Positions 17,011-27,200 of a stretch of 49,732 bases of DNA are shown here, in pieces; positions within the stretch are counted from its first letter, which is position 1, and every line of letters begins with the position of its first letter. This stretch comes from Magnetococcales bacterium DCbin4 (GTDB lineage Bacteria; Pseudomonadota; Magnetococcia; Magnetococcales; UBA8363). The notes beneath the pieces were generated by a model. The model did no database searches, was not told the origin of the DNA, and worked only from the letters and a program-made list of their open reading frames with translations. Where the stretch lies: positions 1 through 49,732 of the forward strand of contig PEAN01000029.1 in NCBI GenBank assembly GCA_002753735.1, given 5' to 3'. Position numbers and translations under genes: made by a program.

Positions 17011-18837
17011 ATGAGCGTTAATCCCTTTCTCGACCAATTTCTTATGTTCTACAGCCAAGCCCGGGTCGGCAATGGGCAGACCCGTGGCCTGGAAACCGAA
17101 ATTTCCAGAAAAACCTATGTGGAAACCCGGCTGGATCGGGAATTGGCTGCCGGCATCATCCAAGGACGATTCCGTCTGGCCATCCTGACTGGAAACGCTG
17201 GCGACGGCAAAACGGCATTCATCCAGAAAATCGAGGAAGAAGCCACCCGTCGGGGAGCTGTTTTGGCCCGAACGGGGTTTGGAAATCAGTTTGAGCTGGA
17301 TGGCGTGTCTTTCCGAACGCTCCACGATGGCTCCGTGGAGTTGTCCGATTCCAGCAACCTCCAGATGCTGGACGGCTATTTCAGTGCTTATGCTGGCGAC
17401 GATCCTCCATCGGGCTATCAGTGTCTGGTGGCGGCCATGAACGAGGGTAAACTTCGAGATTATCTGCACGCCTCAGCGCACCACCCCTGGTTGAGTCGAG
17501 CTTTGCTGGGTCATCTTGATAACGACGTCCCTTTGCCGGACGATGTGGTTTTGGTAAACCTCAATCTCCGTGCCGTTGTGGATGGCTCCTCCGATCCCAC
17601 AGACTGCCTCTTTGACCGAATCCTGAACCGCTTCTTGGCACTGGAATTCTGGGAAGCGTGTAGGGAATGCCCATCCCGCCATGGATGTCCCGTCAAGTTC
17701 AACGTGGACAGCATGCGGATCGTTTCCGTCCCTTCCGATTCCGAAAACACTTCTGAATCCACCATCGCCCGGAACGAGTCTGCAAAAAAGGTCCGGTCCC
17801 GCCTCAAACGCCTGTTCCAAGTGCTACACCTGCGCAAACGGATGCACATGACGGTGCGTGATCTCCGCTCCGTACTGGCTTTCGCCCTGTTCGGCCTCCG
17901 GACCTGCGAGGAGATTGGACGAGTCATTCAGGAAGGCGGCCAGCGGTTCACCGATGACTACTATTACAACGCCATTTTCAATGAGGGTGAAAAGGATCGG
18001 GTGCTTCGGGTCATGGGCGAATTTGATGTAGGGCTTGTCCAGTCGCCCCATCTGGACAGCCAACTGAATTTCTCGGTTCCCAAATCATCCGATTTCCACG
18101 CCCTGTTCACATCCTTCGAGGATCAAGTGTCCGGATCGCGGGCATCCATCGATGAGGACGACATGGAGTTCCAATACCTGGAGCGTCCAAACAGTCCGGA
18201 ACAACGCACCATAGCGGCTCTGAACGCTTCCCGCGCCTATGTCCGGCAAGTCCGAAGGAAACATTATTTCGAGGGCAAATCAGCGGGCACCAATCCCAAT
18301 GGAGCGGATGCGCTGCTCCCCTACCACCATCTCGGGGATTATCTCTCTTTTGTGGAAAGTGGCGTGGACCTGGAAGGGCGGCTCAAGAACAGCCTGATTC
18401 TAGCCATTTCAAAAAGCGAGGGAATGATTGACGACCGCCGTGGGGCTGAGCATATCTGCATCCGCACCCGGCACGACAACAACCTGCCGGTGAAAGCATT
18501 CTACACCTACCCAGCCTCGCATTTCCGTCTGGACCGCCCGAGCCATCCCTATGAATCCCGCTTCATTGAGCACCTGCCGTCGGAAATTCTGTTGACCCAT
18601 GATTCCCGGGGAATCACGCTGGAGATCAGCCTGGACCTTTTTGAGTTGCTCATGCGAATTCGTGATGGCTACATCCCCACCACCGGTGAAATGCGGGCCT
18701 TCTTCCTGAACCTGCTCATGTTCAAAAAGCAGCTTCTGTCCGCGCCCACGGACCGGCTGCTCCTGACGGAAAACGATGATCAGGTCTTTGAAATGAAGCG
18801 GACACCAGACAACGGCATTGAGATGGCGGCGGTATAG
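17011..18837 (+). CDS. DptF-like ATPase of a DNA restriction system
   Basis: A 608-residue P-loop ATPase matching the DptF (DndF) component of phosphorothioation-dependent restriction in its motifs, size and gene neighbours. Walker A is at residues 61-68 (GNAGDGKT). A cysteine cluster (C199, C217, C220, C226, ending CP) could bind zinc or an iron-sulphur centre. The C-terminal half has no recognisable domain. The start at 17011 follows an AAAGGAC ribosome site; the upstream reading from 16906 is rejected. It is the first gene of a five-gene operon, 4 bases before the dptG-like gene. Known DptFGH cleaves DNA lacking phosphorothioate; the trigger here may differ. Confidence 0.78.
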   Translation: MSVNPFLDQFLMFYSQARVGNGQTRGLETEISRKTYVETRLDRELAAGIIQGRFRLAILTGNAGDGKTAFIQKIEEEATRRGAVLARTGFGNQFELDGVSFRTLHDGSVELSDSSNLQMLDGYFSAYAGDDPPSGYQCLVAAMNEGKLRDYLHASAHHPWLSRALLGHLDNDVPLPDDVVLVNLNLRAVVDGSSDPTDCLFDRILNRFLALEFWEACRECPSRHGCPVKFNVDSMRIVSVPSDSENTSESTIARNESAKKVRSRLKRLFQVLHLRKRMHMTVRDLRSVLAFALFGLRTCEEIGRVIQEGGQRFTDDYYYNAIFNEGEKDRVLRVMGEFDVGLVQSPHLDSQLNFSVPKSSDFHALFTSFEDQVSGSRASIDEDDMEFQYLERPNSPEQRTIAALNASRAYVRQVRRKHYFEGKSAGTNPNGADALLPYHHLGDYLSFVESGVDLEGRLKNSLILAISKSEGMIDDRRGAEHICIRTRHDNNLPVKAFYTYPASHFRLDRPSHPYESRFIEHLPSEILLTHDSRGITLEISLDLFELLMRIRDGYIPTTGEMRAFFLNLLMFKKQLLSAPTDRLLLTENDDQVFEMKRTPDNGIEMAAV

Positions 18838-18841
18838 ACCC

Positions 18842-20608
18842 ATGGCGAGTCAACGAGAAAAAAGCCTTCTTACCCGACAGCAGAAGCTCTTCCGCATGCC
18901 CAAAATTAATCTGCTCGACGCCAATGCCATCGACGTGGAGGAGGCCATCAGCCGTTTGTTCATTTTTCTGCGTACTGGTGGCCGTTTGATCCGCAGGACG
19001 GACAAACTGATTTTTACCGATGATGGGCCGGATGCCGAATCCCCCTCAACCGTGGTGAATACGGTCCTGGACGAGGCCGGGGGGAAGTTTCATGGCATTA
19101 CGGATGATCAGCGCCGAAGCTTGGTAGCTGGATGGTTCGACTCCCATTTCGCCATGACCAGCCGACGCGGCAAAAGTGCTGGCGGGGAGTACCGGATGTC
19201 GGGCCTGCGCCCCCTCCATTATGCCATCATCAAGCTGTTCAACCCTCGGGTGCGCAGCCAGGACCGCTATTTGAGCGACTTCTTTTACAATGCCATCCGG
19301 ACCGATCCCGTCCTGACGGGCAATACCGATTCCGTTTTTCGAACTTTTTTTGGTGTGGGCGTCGTGCCGTATGGAGACAACGATTATCGGATCAATGAAA
19401 CCGAATTGAGCAATCTGGCGAGACAGGGGCAGCTGGACGTTGAGTTGACCTTTCTGCTCAGAATGGTTGAGCCCTTTCCCGCGGACAAATACAGCCCAAA
19501 AAAGGAAGACCAGGTATTGCCGGTGGCATTCCTGTGTGAGGAGCAGATTGATCTGCTGCGCCAGGACCTGAAACTGCTGTTCATCTACCGGGAGCACATT
19601 CCGCGCCGGGAACTGATCAGCTACATGACCACCCTGATGGTGTTCCATGCCGCCCTCTATTTTTTTCAGGTGGTTCGGATTACCAATCACATCGCGGAGC
19701 GGCGGCAGCCCCCACCCACTCGGGGAGAAGCGCCCCTTCCTGGCGACCCCCGCAGTCACGCCCCCTTTGCACTGGATATTTTTTGCGACTGCGCCAATGG
19801 GCACGACGCCACCATCGACGGTTTGGCCAAGCAGTCCTACCTGCGCCATTTCAAGGAAGTGGAGCGCTATTTCCGGTCCGCCTACCTTTTGAAGAAGTTG
19901 GACGAGTTCGCCAATCAGTACATGACAGCCGACCAGAAGCGGCAGAGCGGCCCTGGTTATCTTGATTTCCTGGTCCAGGTGTTTCTCTCCCATAAGGATC
20001 TCAACGGTTTTTTCGCCCGGGACATCGAGCAGGTTCGACAGGCCGGCCTGGACGAGGAAACCGGGGAGTACAACCGGGAGATCGAGGCTACCATCGACAC
20101 GGCCAACCGACGGGGACTCAACAAGCTACAGACCTTTGTGGAGATCCTCTATCACTGCCAGTACCCGACGTTGCGGGAGCAGCACCGGAAGCTGCTGGCG
20201 GGGTTGGGCCGAATCGACCAGGACAGCGGCTTTCTCGCCGGAAAAGGACGCCAGAAGCGGAAATACGTCCTCGGCAACGAATTGTTGGAGGTGCTGATTC
20301 AACTGGCCGTGCTCAAGCCCGTTGCATCCGATGGCAGTTGGGGATCCAAACCCATCCCCATCAGTGAATTCGTAGATTGGCTCAAGGGCCGCTACGGCCT
20401 GCTGATCGACACGGCGGGGCCGGAGGTGGAGGAGAACGAGGAGATCAACCGAGCTTTGGCGGCCAACATGGCGGCCTTGAAAACCCGACTGAGACAACTC
20501 GGCTTTTTTACCGATCTGGCCGATGCCTCCAATTCCCAGGTGATCACGCCCCGCTTCCGCATTCAGGGCGCGCAGATTGAAACCCAACCTCCGGCCACGG
20601 CCGCGTAA
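18842..20608 (+). CDS. DptG-like restriction component
   Basis: A 588-residue protein without a clear enzymatic motif. I assign it as DptG-like mainly from its place between the DptF-like gene and the DptH-bearing end of the operon, its approximate size, and an alpha-rich, charged sequence. It is longer than DptG proteins I know (about 440 aa). DptG is part of the DptFGH complex and has no established catalytic role. The start at 18842 sits 4 bases after dptF; ATG at 18896 (MPKINLL) is a plausible alternative. A profile search would be needed to settle the family. Confidence 0.6.
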   Translation: MASQREKSLLTRQQKLFRMPKINLLDANAIDVEEAISRLFIFLRTGGRLIRRTDKLIFTDDGPDAESPSTVVNTVLDEAGGKFHGITDDQRRSLVAGWFDSHFAMTSRRGKSAGGEYRMSGLRPLHYAIIKLFNPRVRSQDRYLSDFFYNAIRTDPVLTGNTDSVFRTFFGVGVVPYGDNDYRINETELSNLARQGQLDVELTFLLRMVEPFPADKYSPKKEDQVLPVAFLCEEQIDLLRQDLKLLFIYREHIPRRELISYMTTLMVFHAALYFFQVVRITNHIAERRQPPPTRGEAPLPGDPRSHAPFALDIFCDCANGHDATIDGLAKQSYLRHFKEVERYFRSAYLLKKLDEFANQYMTADQKRQSGPGYLDFLVQVFLSHKDLNGFFARDIEQVRQAGLDEETGEYNREIEATIDTANRRGLNKLQTFVEILYHCQYPTLREQHRKLLAGLGRIDQDSGFLAGKGRQKRKYVLGNELLEVLIQLAVLKPVASDGSWGSKPIPISEFVDWLKGRYGLLIDTAGPEVEENEEINRALAANMAALKTRLRQLGFFTDLADASNSQVITPRFRIQGAQIETQPPATAA

Positions 20609-20620
20609 GGAGTTATTGCC

Positions 20621-22786
20621 ATGGCCAGACGAGCGGCGACCGCGACAAAAAGAACAACAGCTTCCAAACCATCTCTGGACACGTTGCCGGAAATTCCGGA
20701 TGAACAGGACGGCCCGGATCTTCAGGATGGCCAGGTACTGGACCTGATCACCGGCCAGACAGTCAAGCTCACCGATGTGGAGGGTTTCCGCCAGGAAGAG
20801 GCGCGCAAGCTGCTGGAGGAGTTCGGCTATCCCCAGGACCATTTGCGCCGGGATTTTAGCATCAAGCCCATCCAACTCAAGGCGCGCAAGCTGCCCCTGG
20901 TGGTGCTCCGGCAGTCCACTGCACCCAGGCAGCCGGATGCGGAGCGGGTGATGGTCCTGATGGCCATCGAGAACCCCAAGACCAAGGCGGACGACAGCAA
21001 GCGGGGGGCGGAAGTCCTGGCCGAGTTCCTGCGGGACACCCCGCATGCCGAATACGCCGTCTGGACCAACGGTACTGACCGGGTGGTTTATTGGAAGGAG
21101 TCCGGCCGAATCAAAGTCCGCACCCTTCTGGTCAACGACATACCCCGCCGTGGCCATGGGCCCGAGGACTGTTTCGCCATTGGCAAGCAGGCGCTTCGCG
21201 CTGCCTCCGGGCTTTCACTGCGGCAGGCTTTCCAGCGTTGCCACAACTACATCTACGCCAACGATGGCGGCAGCAACGAGGCGGTCTTCTGGGAGTTTCT
21301 CAAGATCGTTTTCGCCAAGATTCAGGATGAGCGTCGTTTGCAACGGGCAACCGCCAAAGGGCCTGAAGAGGAACGCCTGTTCCGCATCGCCGACATTGCG
21401 GAGCGCAACGACCCAGCCAAAGCGGTCCATGTGAAAGAGCGCATCGAGCGCCTTTACGGCGAGGTGCGTGCCGCTTATCCGGAACTTTTTTCCGGGCAGG
21501 TGGACACGGTGCAATTGAAACCGGAGACCACCGCCTACGTGGTAGCGCAGATCGGCCACTATGACTTTCTCAACTCCTCGGTGGATGTGAAGGGCGAGGC
21601 TTACGAAGCCATTGTTGGCAAGAACTTGGAGGGAACCCGGGGGGAGTTCTTCACGCCCCGCAACGCCGTGAAACTGGCGATCCAGATCCTGGATCCCAAC
21701 CCGGAAGACAAGTGCATCGATCCGGCGTGCGGAACCGGGGGCTTCATCGTCGTCATCCTCAACTACATCGCCGAAAAGATAAAACGGGCGATGCGGGAAA
21801 AGGGGCAGGATCCGGATCACAAAGACCAGCCGGAATATGGGCGGCGGTTGAAATGGGCCTCCCAGCGGCTGTTCGGGACCGACATCAATCCCAATCTGGT
21901 GCGCGTGGCGCGTATGAACATGGTGATGAACGATGACGGCCAGGGGGGCATCACCCACCTGGATGGATTGGACCGGCCCGAGCGGTGGCAGTTTCCCCGG
22001 AAGAACCACAAGGTGATGCAGAAGAACGGGACCTGGACGGAAGAGCGCATCGATGATTTTTTCCGCAGGGAGCTGGTGGAGGGGACCTTCGACATCGTCG
22101 CCACCAATCCCCCATTCGGCACCAAGATCAAGATTGATTCCGAGGCCATCCTTTCCCAATACGACCTGGCCCGCAAATGGAGTTTCGACCAGGAGCGCGG
22201 CCTGTGGTCCGCCACCCCCACCCTGCAAAACGGCGTCGCCCCGGAGATTCTCTTCATCGAACGCTGCGTCAAGTTGCTGAAGCCGGGGTCCGGCAAGTTG
22301 GGCATTGTTCTGCCGGACGGCATTCTGGGCAATCCGGACGATGAATACATCCGGGTCTGGCTGTTGCGCCATTGTGAGATCCTTGCCCTGGTGGACATGC
22401 CGGTGGAGCTGTTCCTGCCCAAGGTGGGGATCCAGACCCATCTGGTTTTCGTGCGCCGCAAGTCCACCGAAGAGATGAACCGGGAGAGCCTGGGAGGAAA
22501 AGCCAATGACTATCCCATCTTCATGGCCATCGCTAAAAAGGTGGGCAAAGATCGGCGGGCCAACCCCATCTACAAGCGGGATCCCGATGGCCGGGTGTTG
22601 GACCATTTCCGAGGATTCAACGGGCAGGATCTCCATAAACAGTGGCGCGGGGCTACGGTGTTGGACGATTTTCCGCCGGTGGATGAGTACGGCCGCATGC
22701 AGGACGACGATCTCCCCTTTGTCGCCCGGGCTTGGCGCAAGTTCGAGCGGGACCGGGCCAAGGGGAAGGTGAACTATGATCGTTGA
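20621..22786 (+). CDS. N6-adenine DNA methyltransferase (HsdM type) with N-terminal type I R-like domain
   Basis: A 721-residue modification subunit. Residues about 70-165 resemble the N-terminal domain of type I restriction subunits (HSDR_N), but the acidic/lysine signature reads E117-N-P-K120 instead of E-x-K, so nuclease activity is doubtful. The methyltransferase domain has the AdoMet motif DPACGTGGF from D367 and catalytic NPPF at 496-499, as in HsdM, which transfers a methyl group to adenine N6. A helical HsdM N-terminal region spans about 200-330. The gene starts 12 bases after the dptG-like gene, and its stop overlaps the specificity gene start. No hsdR gene is present. Confidence 0.93.
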   Translation: MARRAATATKRTTASKPSLDTLPEIPDEQDGPDLQDGQVLDLITGQTVKLTDVEGFRQEEARKLLEEFGYPQDHLRRDFSIKPIQLKARKLPLVVLRQSTAPRQPDAERVMVLMAIENPKTKADDSKRGAEVLAEFLRDTPHAEYAVWTNGTDRVVYWKESGRIKVRTLLVNDIPRRGHGPEDCFAIGKQALRAASGLSLRQAFQRCHNYIYANDGGSNEAVFWEFLKIVFAKIQDERRLQRATAKGPEEERLFRIADIAERNDPAKAVHVKERIERLYGEVRAAYPELFSGQVDTVQLKPETTAYVVAQIGHYDFLNSSVDVKGEAYEAIVGKNLEGTRGEFFTPRNAVKLAIQILDPNPEDKCIDPACGTGGFIVVILNYIAEKIKRAMREKGQDPDHKDQPEYGRRLKWASQRLFGTDINPNLVRVARMNMVMNDDGQGGITHLDGLDRPERWQFPRKNHKVMQKNGTWTEERIDDFFRRELVEGTFDIVATNPPFGTKIKIDSEAILSQYDLARKWSFDQERGLWSATPTLQNGVAPEILFIERCVKLLKPGSGKLGIVLPDGILGNPDDEYIRVWLLRHCEILALVDMPVELFLPKVGIQTHLVFVRRKSTEEMNRESLGGKANDYPIFMAIAKKVGKDRRANPIYKRDPDGRVLDHFRGFNGQDLHKQWRGATVLDDFPPVDEYGRMQDDDLPFVARAWRKFERDRAKGKVNYDR

Positions 22787-24269
22787 GGCCCTGCGCGTGG
22801 TGGAAGAGAGCGATCCCCTGGCCCCGTTTGCTGGCGGCGAGACCTTTGCCGTTCACGCCTCAGAGGTACGGCAAGGCGCCACCCGCCTGCAGGGGGAGTT
22901 CTACGGCAGCGATGGCTACCGGGCGGTGCAGGCGTTGGAGGAGTCGGGGTTTGATCTTGCAGGAGTGAAAACTCTTGCGAACACCGTCTGGCCGGGCATC
23001 TTTTCCAGAAACTATATCCAGGATCCGCATCGGGGAGTTCCTTTCCTCACAAGTAGCGAAATGCTTGTCGCCAATCCCGAGCCCAAATATATTTCTAGCG
23101 TTTTCACTCCTGACCTTGAATCAATCACTGTCCACAAAGGGACGATCCTTATATCCAGGTCCGGCACGGTCGGGAAGGTTGCCGTCGTTAATGATCAGAT
23201 TGATGGCTGGGCCGTAACTGAAGATGCGCTTAGGGTCAATCCATCCAAGCCCGTTGACCTTGGGGTTCTCACTGCCTTTTTCTTCAGCAGCGCCGGCCAG
23301 TTTCTCCTCACCCGCAACAAGTCTGGCTCCGTGGTGGAGCACATCTACGCCGCCGACGTGGAGGGACTGCCCATCCCCCGGCTGCCGCTCCGGCTCAAGG
23401 AGAAGCTGACCGCGTTGATCCTGGAGGCGGGCGAATTGCGGGTGGAGGCGAATGGGCTGCTAAGAGAGGCGGACATCGGCGTACATAATATTCTTGGCGA
23501 AAAAATCTTAGCACCACGCATTGAGGCGATATTGCCTTGTACCTTCATTGTAGGAGCACAAACTCTTGACACACATATAGGGAAGAGGTCTCAGTGGAGA
23601 CTTGATGCATCTTTTTATGAGTCATCCTCTAGAATCTTAAGTGAAAAAATCCAGTCTTTACGGACTTCAATCTCAATAGACGATATTGCTATTGAGGTTA
23701 TAAGAATAGGAAAGACATTTATTCCTGGCGTTCATAAAGTTGAAAGAGAATATGGAATTCCTTACCTCACTGGGAAAGAATTATTCAAAATTAGAATGAA
23801 TCATGAAATATTCATCGGCTCTTCCAATCATACGTTCCTTTCAAGAATTGCAGTGGAAAAAGGGTTTGTTCTCATTACATCGGGTGGAACAATAGGTAGA
23901 GTCATGTATGTGAGAGGGAATTTCGAAGGGTCTGCCGTCAGTGAAGATGTGCTTAGGATCGTTCCAAATGGCAACATCCACCCTGGATACATTTACTCAT
24001 TTCTCGCGTCGTCTTTTGGTCAATCCCTGATTCAGCGTTATAGCTATGGATCAGTTATTCCTAGAATTCACAGAACGCATATTGAGGATATCTCAATTCC
24101 AATTCCTGATGACAACGGAAAAGAAATTGGGCAAAAAGTAGATGCCGCCTTCGACAAACGCGCCGAGGCTTTGGCCCAGGAGAACCGCGCCATCGCCCTG
24201 TTCGAGGAAGCGTTGCGCCGGGGCCGGGAGCGGACCGAAACCGACTGGGGCCGGGAGTATGACGCATGA
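22776..24269 (+). CDS. HsdS-like DNA specificity subunit
   Basis: A 497-residue type I specificity subunit with two target recognition domains (about residues 60-220 and 290-450) joined by helical spacers (about 205-240 and 450-490). The repeated signature of the family appears in both halves: a GTVGKV-like turn after ISRS in the first and GTIGRV after ITSGG in the second. The subunit would direct the methyltransferase, and possibly the Dpt proteins, to a bipartite sequence. The second recognition domain (about 23,480-24,150) is strikingly AT-rich against GC-rich flanks, suggesting recent domain exchange. Start and stop both overlap the neighbouring genes. Confidence 0.92.
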   Translation: MIVEALRVVEESDPLAPFAGGETFAVHASEVRQGATRLQGEFYGSDGYRAVQALEESGFDLAGVKTLANTVWPGIFSRNYIQDPHRGVPFLTSSEMLVANPEPKYISSVFTPDLESITVHKGTILISRSGTVGKVAVVNDQIDGWAVTEDALRVNPSKPVDLGVLTAFFFSSAGQFLLTRNKSGSVVEHIYAADVEGLPIPRLPLRLKEKLTALILEAGELRVEANGLLREADIGVHNILGEKILAPRIEAILPCTFIVGAQTLDTHIGKRSQWRLDASFYESSSRILSEKIQSLRTSISIDDIAIEVIRIGKTFIPGVHKVEREYGIPYLTGKELFKIRMNHEIFIGSSNHTFLSRIAVEKGFVLITSGGTIGRVMYVRGNFEGSAVSEDVLRIVPNGNIHPGYIYSFLASSFGQSLIQRYSYGSVIPRIHRTHIEDISIPIPDDNGKEIGQKVDAAFDKRAEALAQENRAIALFEEALRRGRERTETDWGREYDA

Positions 24270-27200
24270 GCGACGCCACCCTCCATCGTCTGCCGGATCA
24301 GGCCCTCATCGATGCCCAGATCGATGCCCTGTTCCAGGAACTGCACGGCTTCCTGCTCACCAAGCAGACCGGCCACTGCCAACGCATCGACTATCTGCCC
24401 CGCCCGGTGCTGGAGGGGTTGACCCGAAGACTTGCGGAGGATCCGGAGCTGGTCCGGCGCAAAATGGTCTGCCGCATGGTCACCGATCGGCCCATCGCCA
24501 CGGATGACAAGGGGTGGCAGGTCACCGGCAGTGGCGCTGTGGCCCTGCGGGAGCACGCCACTGTAGGGGAGATTCACCTCTTTACTGCCCTGTTCCCCGC
24601 CGGCGTCAGGCTGGCGGAGGAGGACAGCCTCAATATCGCCACCTTCAAAACCGATGATGCCGACAGCTTTGACATCCGCCGCTGCCTGGAGCGGGCGCTC
24701 CAGGGGCGGGTCAATCAGCTCCCCGGGGCTGAAAAAAGCCTGCTGGCCACCATCCTGGCCCTGGAGCCGGTCAAAAGCCGCCCAGTGGTGGACCGTCTGC
24801 GCTGGACCCTGGCGGTCCTCAACCAGCGGGACCAGACCGGCCAACCCGCCAGTTGGGAAACCGTCGGCGCATTCCTGCACGAGCTGAACCTGATCCCCGA
24901 CTTCGACCTGTCCGGGGACCATCTGGGAGAGCAGATCACCCGCAACGCCCGGTGCATCTCCGTCCTGACCGACGGCGAGCGCACCCTGGGTCAGTCACTG
25001 GCCCATCTGACCGGCGAAATCGGCGTCGATGATCCCAAACTGATCCAGGAACTGGATATCTGGCTCAGCGGCAAGGATCTGCTGAAACCCCGCCAATGGC
25101 TCCCCGACATCGCCCATGACCCGGTCGTGCGGGAAAAACTTTCCTTCGACGTCTGGAGATTTGCCGCCCCGGTTCGGGGCGTGACCATCGACCTGAAACC
25201 GCTCCAGGACCCCAACAAGCCGGAAAAAATCAGCAAGGGGCTGGAGGTCAAGCAAGGCACGTTATGCAACGACGGCAAAAAACCGGTGCAGATCCGCTGG
25301 ACCACCGAACCCAAGAAACCCGAAGACCTGGCCGGCTACCGCATTTCCGTTGTCCGCCAGACGGAGGATGGCGGCGAGGTGGAGGTGACTACCCCCCAGA
25401 CCATCAACGCCCGGCGCAAATCATTCATGACCCCAATGGCGGGCAACAACCTGGACGATGATGAAAAATGCGTGGTCTGTATCCGCATCCAGGGCCTGAG
25501 CAAGACCGGAACGCCCATCGCCAATGCCAGCGATGAGACCGAGGAGTTCTGGATCGAAAACGGCACCGAGATCAGCACACCGCCTCCCGCGCGCACCGCG
25601 AAGCTGCGCCACCGGGGCGAATTGCGCTTCCGGGCCGTCCACCGCACCGGCAAAAAGGTGGAAATCCGCAATCAGGATTGGGATCTGAAGCGGAACCACA
25701 TCTTTTCCATCCGCCTTTCCACCCAGGAACGCGGCGATCTGGTCCTGAATCCGGTCCTTAAGGCAGTGGAACGAGCCATTCTGGAAAACCCCAACACCCT
25801 GGGCATGCTGACCGCTGATCTGGTCAGCAAGCGCAAGGCCGAAGTGGCGGATTTCAAGCCGTTTCCCTTCCCTCCATCCCTGGATCCGGAAGTCAATGTC
25901 TTCTTCCAAGCCCGATCGGCATTCTTCGCCGCCGTGCGTGATCTGCACAACGGCACGGGGGTGGTTGAGATTGCCGACCTGCATGCCCTTGAAACGGAGG
26001 TTAAAGCCTACATCGAAAGCTATATGGGGCTGCTCCGGCGCTTTTCCATGCGGGTTTCCGGATCCTCCGGACAGAGCGCCATCAACACCACCCTGCATGA
26101 TCTGGCTTCCATCCTGCGCATCGACACCATCACCTTGCGGGTGGGACCAGTCGAATCCCCCATGGAAGTCGCGCTTCTGGCGCCTACCCATCCCCTGCGG
26201 GTGTTGTGGCTGTTTCAGTACGAAACCTTCGTGCGCCTCTGGATCGACGCCATGATCGGCAAAAGCCCGGACCAGATTGAACGGATGATCGCCGAGGACA
26301 GCATCGACAAGCTGGTCAACCTCAACCTGCCCCATGCCCTCTCCTGGTCCCAGGGGCAGGCATTCTTGAATACCGACAACATCGATCTGTACTGGGGCGT
26401 CTTTCCCGACACCCGGCTGCCGGACATGCGCACGGCGGTCGCCACCACTCTGCGGGTGCTGGGGGCCACCCAGCGTCAGGCGGTGATCACCACCGTCACC
26501 CCCCGGCAAATCGCCGACAAGCTGGAACGCTATCTCGCTCACCATCCCTATGTGGAAACCTTCCGGATCAACGTGGTCAACCCCGGCGACGGGGCCCTGA
26601 TCCTGGAAGCCATGATGGAGCTTCTGGGCAAGGAGCTTTACCAGGATCTCAATTTTGATCTGACTTTTTTCTCCGCCCCCGGTACGCGTCCCCACCGCAT
26701 CGGTCAGGCGTTGGACGACTTCATGGCCCAGATCAGCGATCAGGATTGGACCAGCGGCGTCAATCTTTCCGAGGTGGCCGAGCGGCTCATGCAGCCCAAC
26801 GCCAACCCCCTGTTTCCCAAACTGGTGTATGCCAAACATTCGGTCAGCGCCTTGTTGGAGGATGACCAAAGCCGTTTCGATGCCCACGTCACCTTCGTGC
26901 TGGACTATTTCGGCACCACTGTGGCCACCCGCGCCCATCAGGGCCCCATGGGTAGCGCCACCATTCATAACCTGATCGTGGAGTACCTGACCGATTACTC
27001 CGCCGGCACCACATCGGCAACCTGGTCACGGATGGTAGTTCCCCACCAGTGCCCGGATCTCGCCGCTGATGACGTCACCCGAAGGCTGTTTTTCTGCCAC
27101 GCCCAGTTGAATCATCTGACCGCATCCTGCCTGGACTGGGACAACAGCACCGGCAAGAACATCTCCGTTCAACTGGAGTTGAGCGATGCCCAAGGAAAGA

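Noticed and set aside
21215-22636. 473-codon minus-strand frame
   Set aside because: Antisense shadow of the methyltransferase gene, whose catalytic motifs are clear. GC-rich codons commonly leave such frames open.
25421-26968. 515-codon minus-strand frame
   Set aside because: Antisense to the DptH-like gene; low-complexity Gly/His/Gln-rich translation typical of shadow frames.
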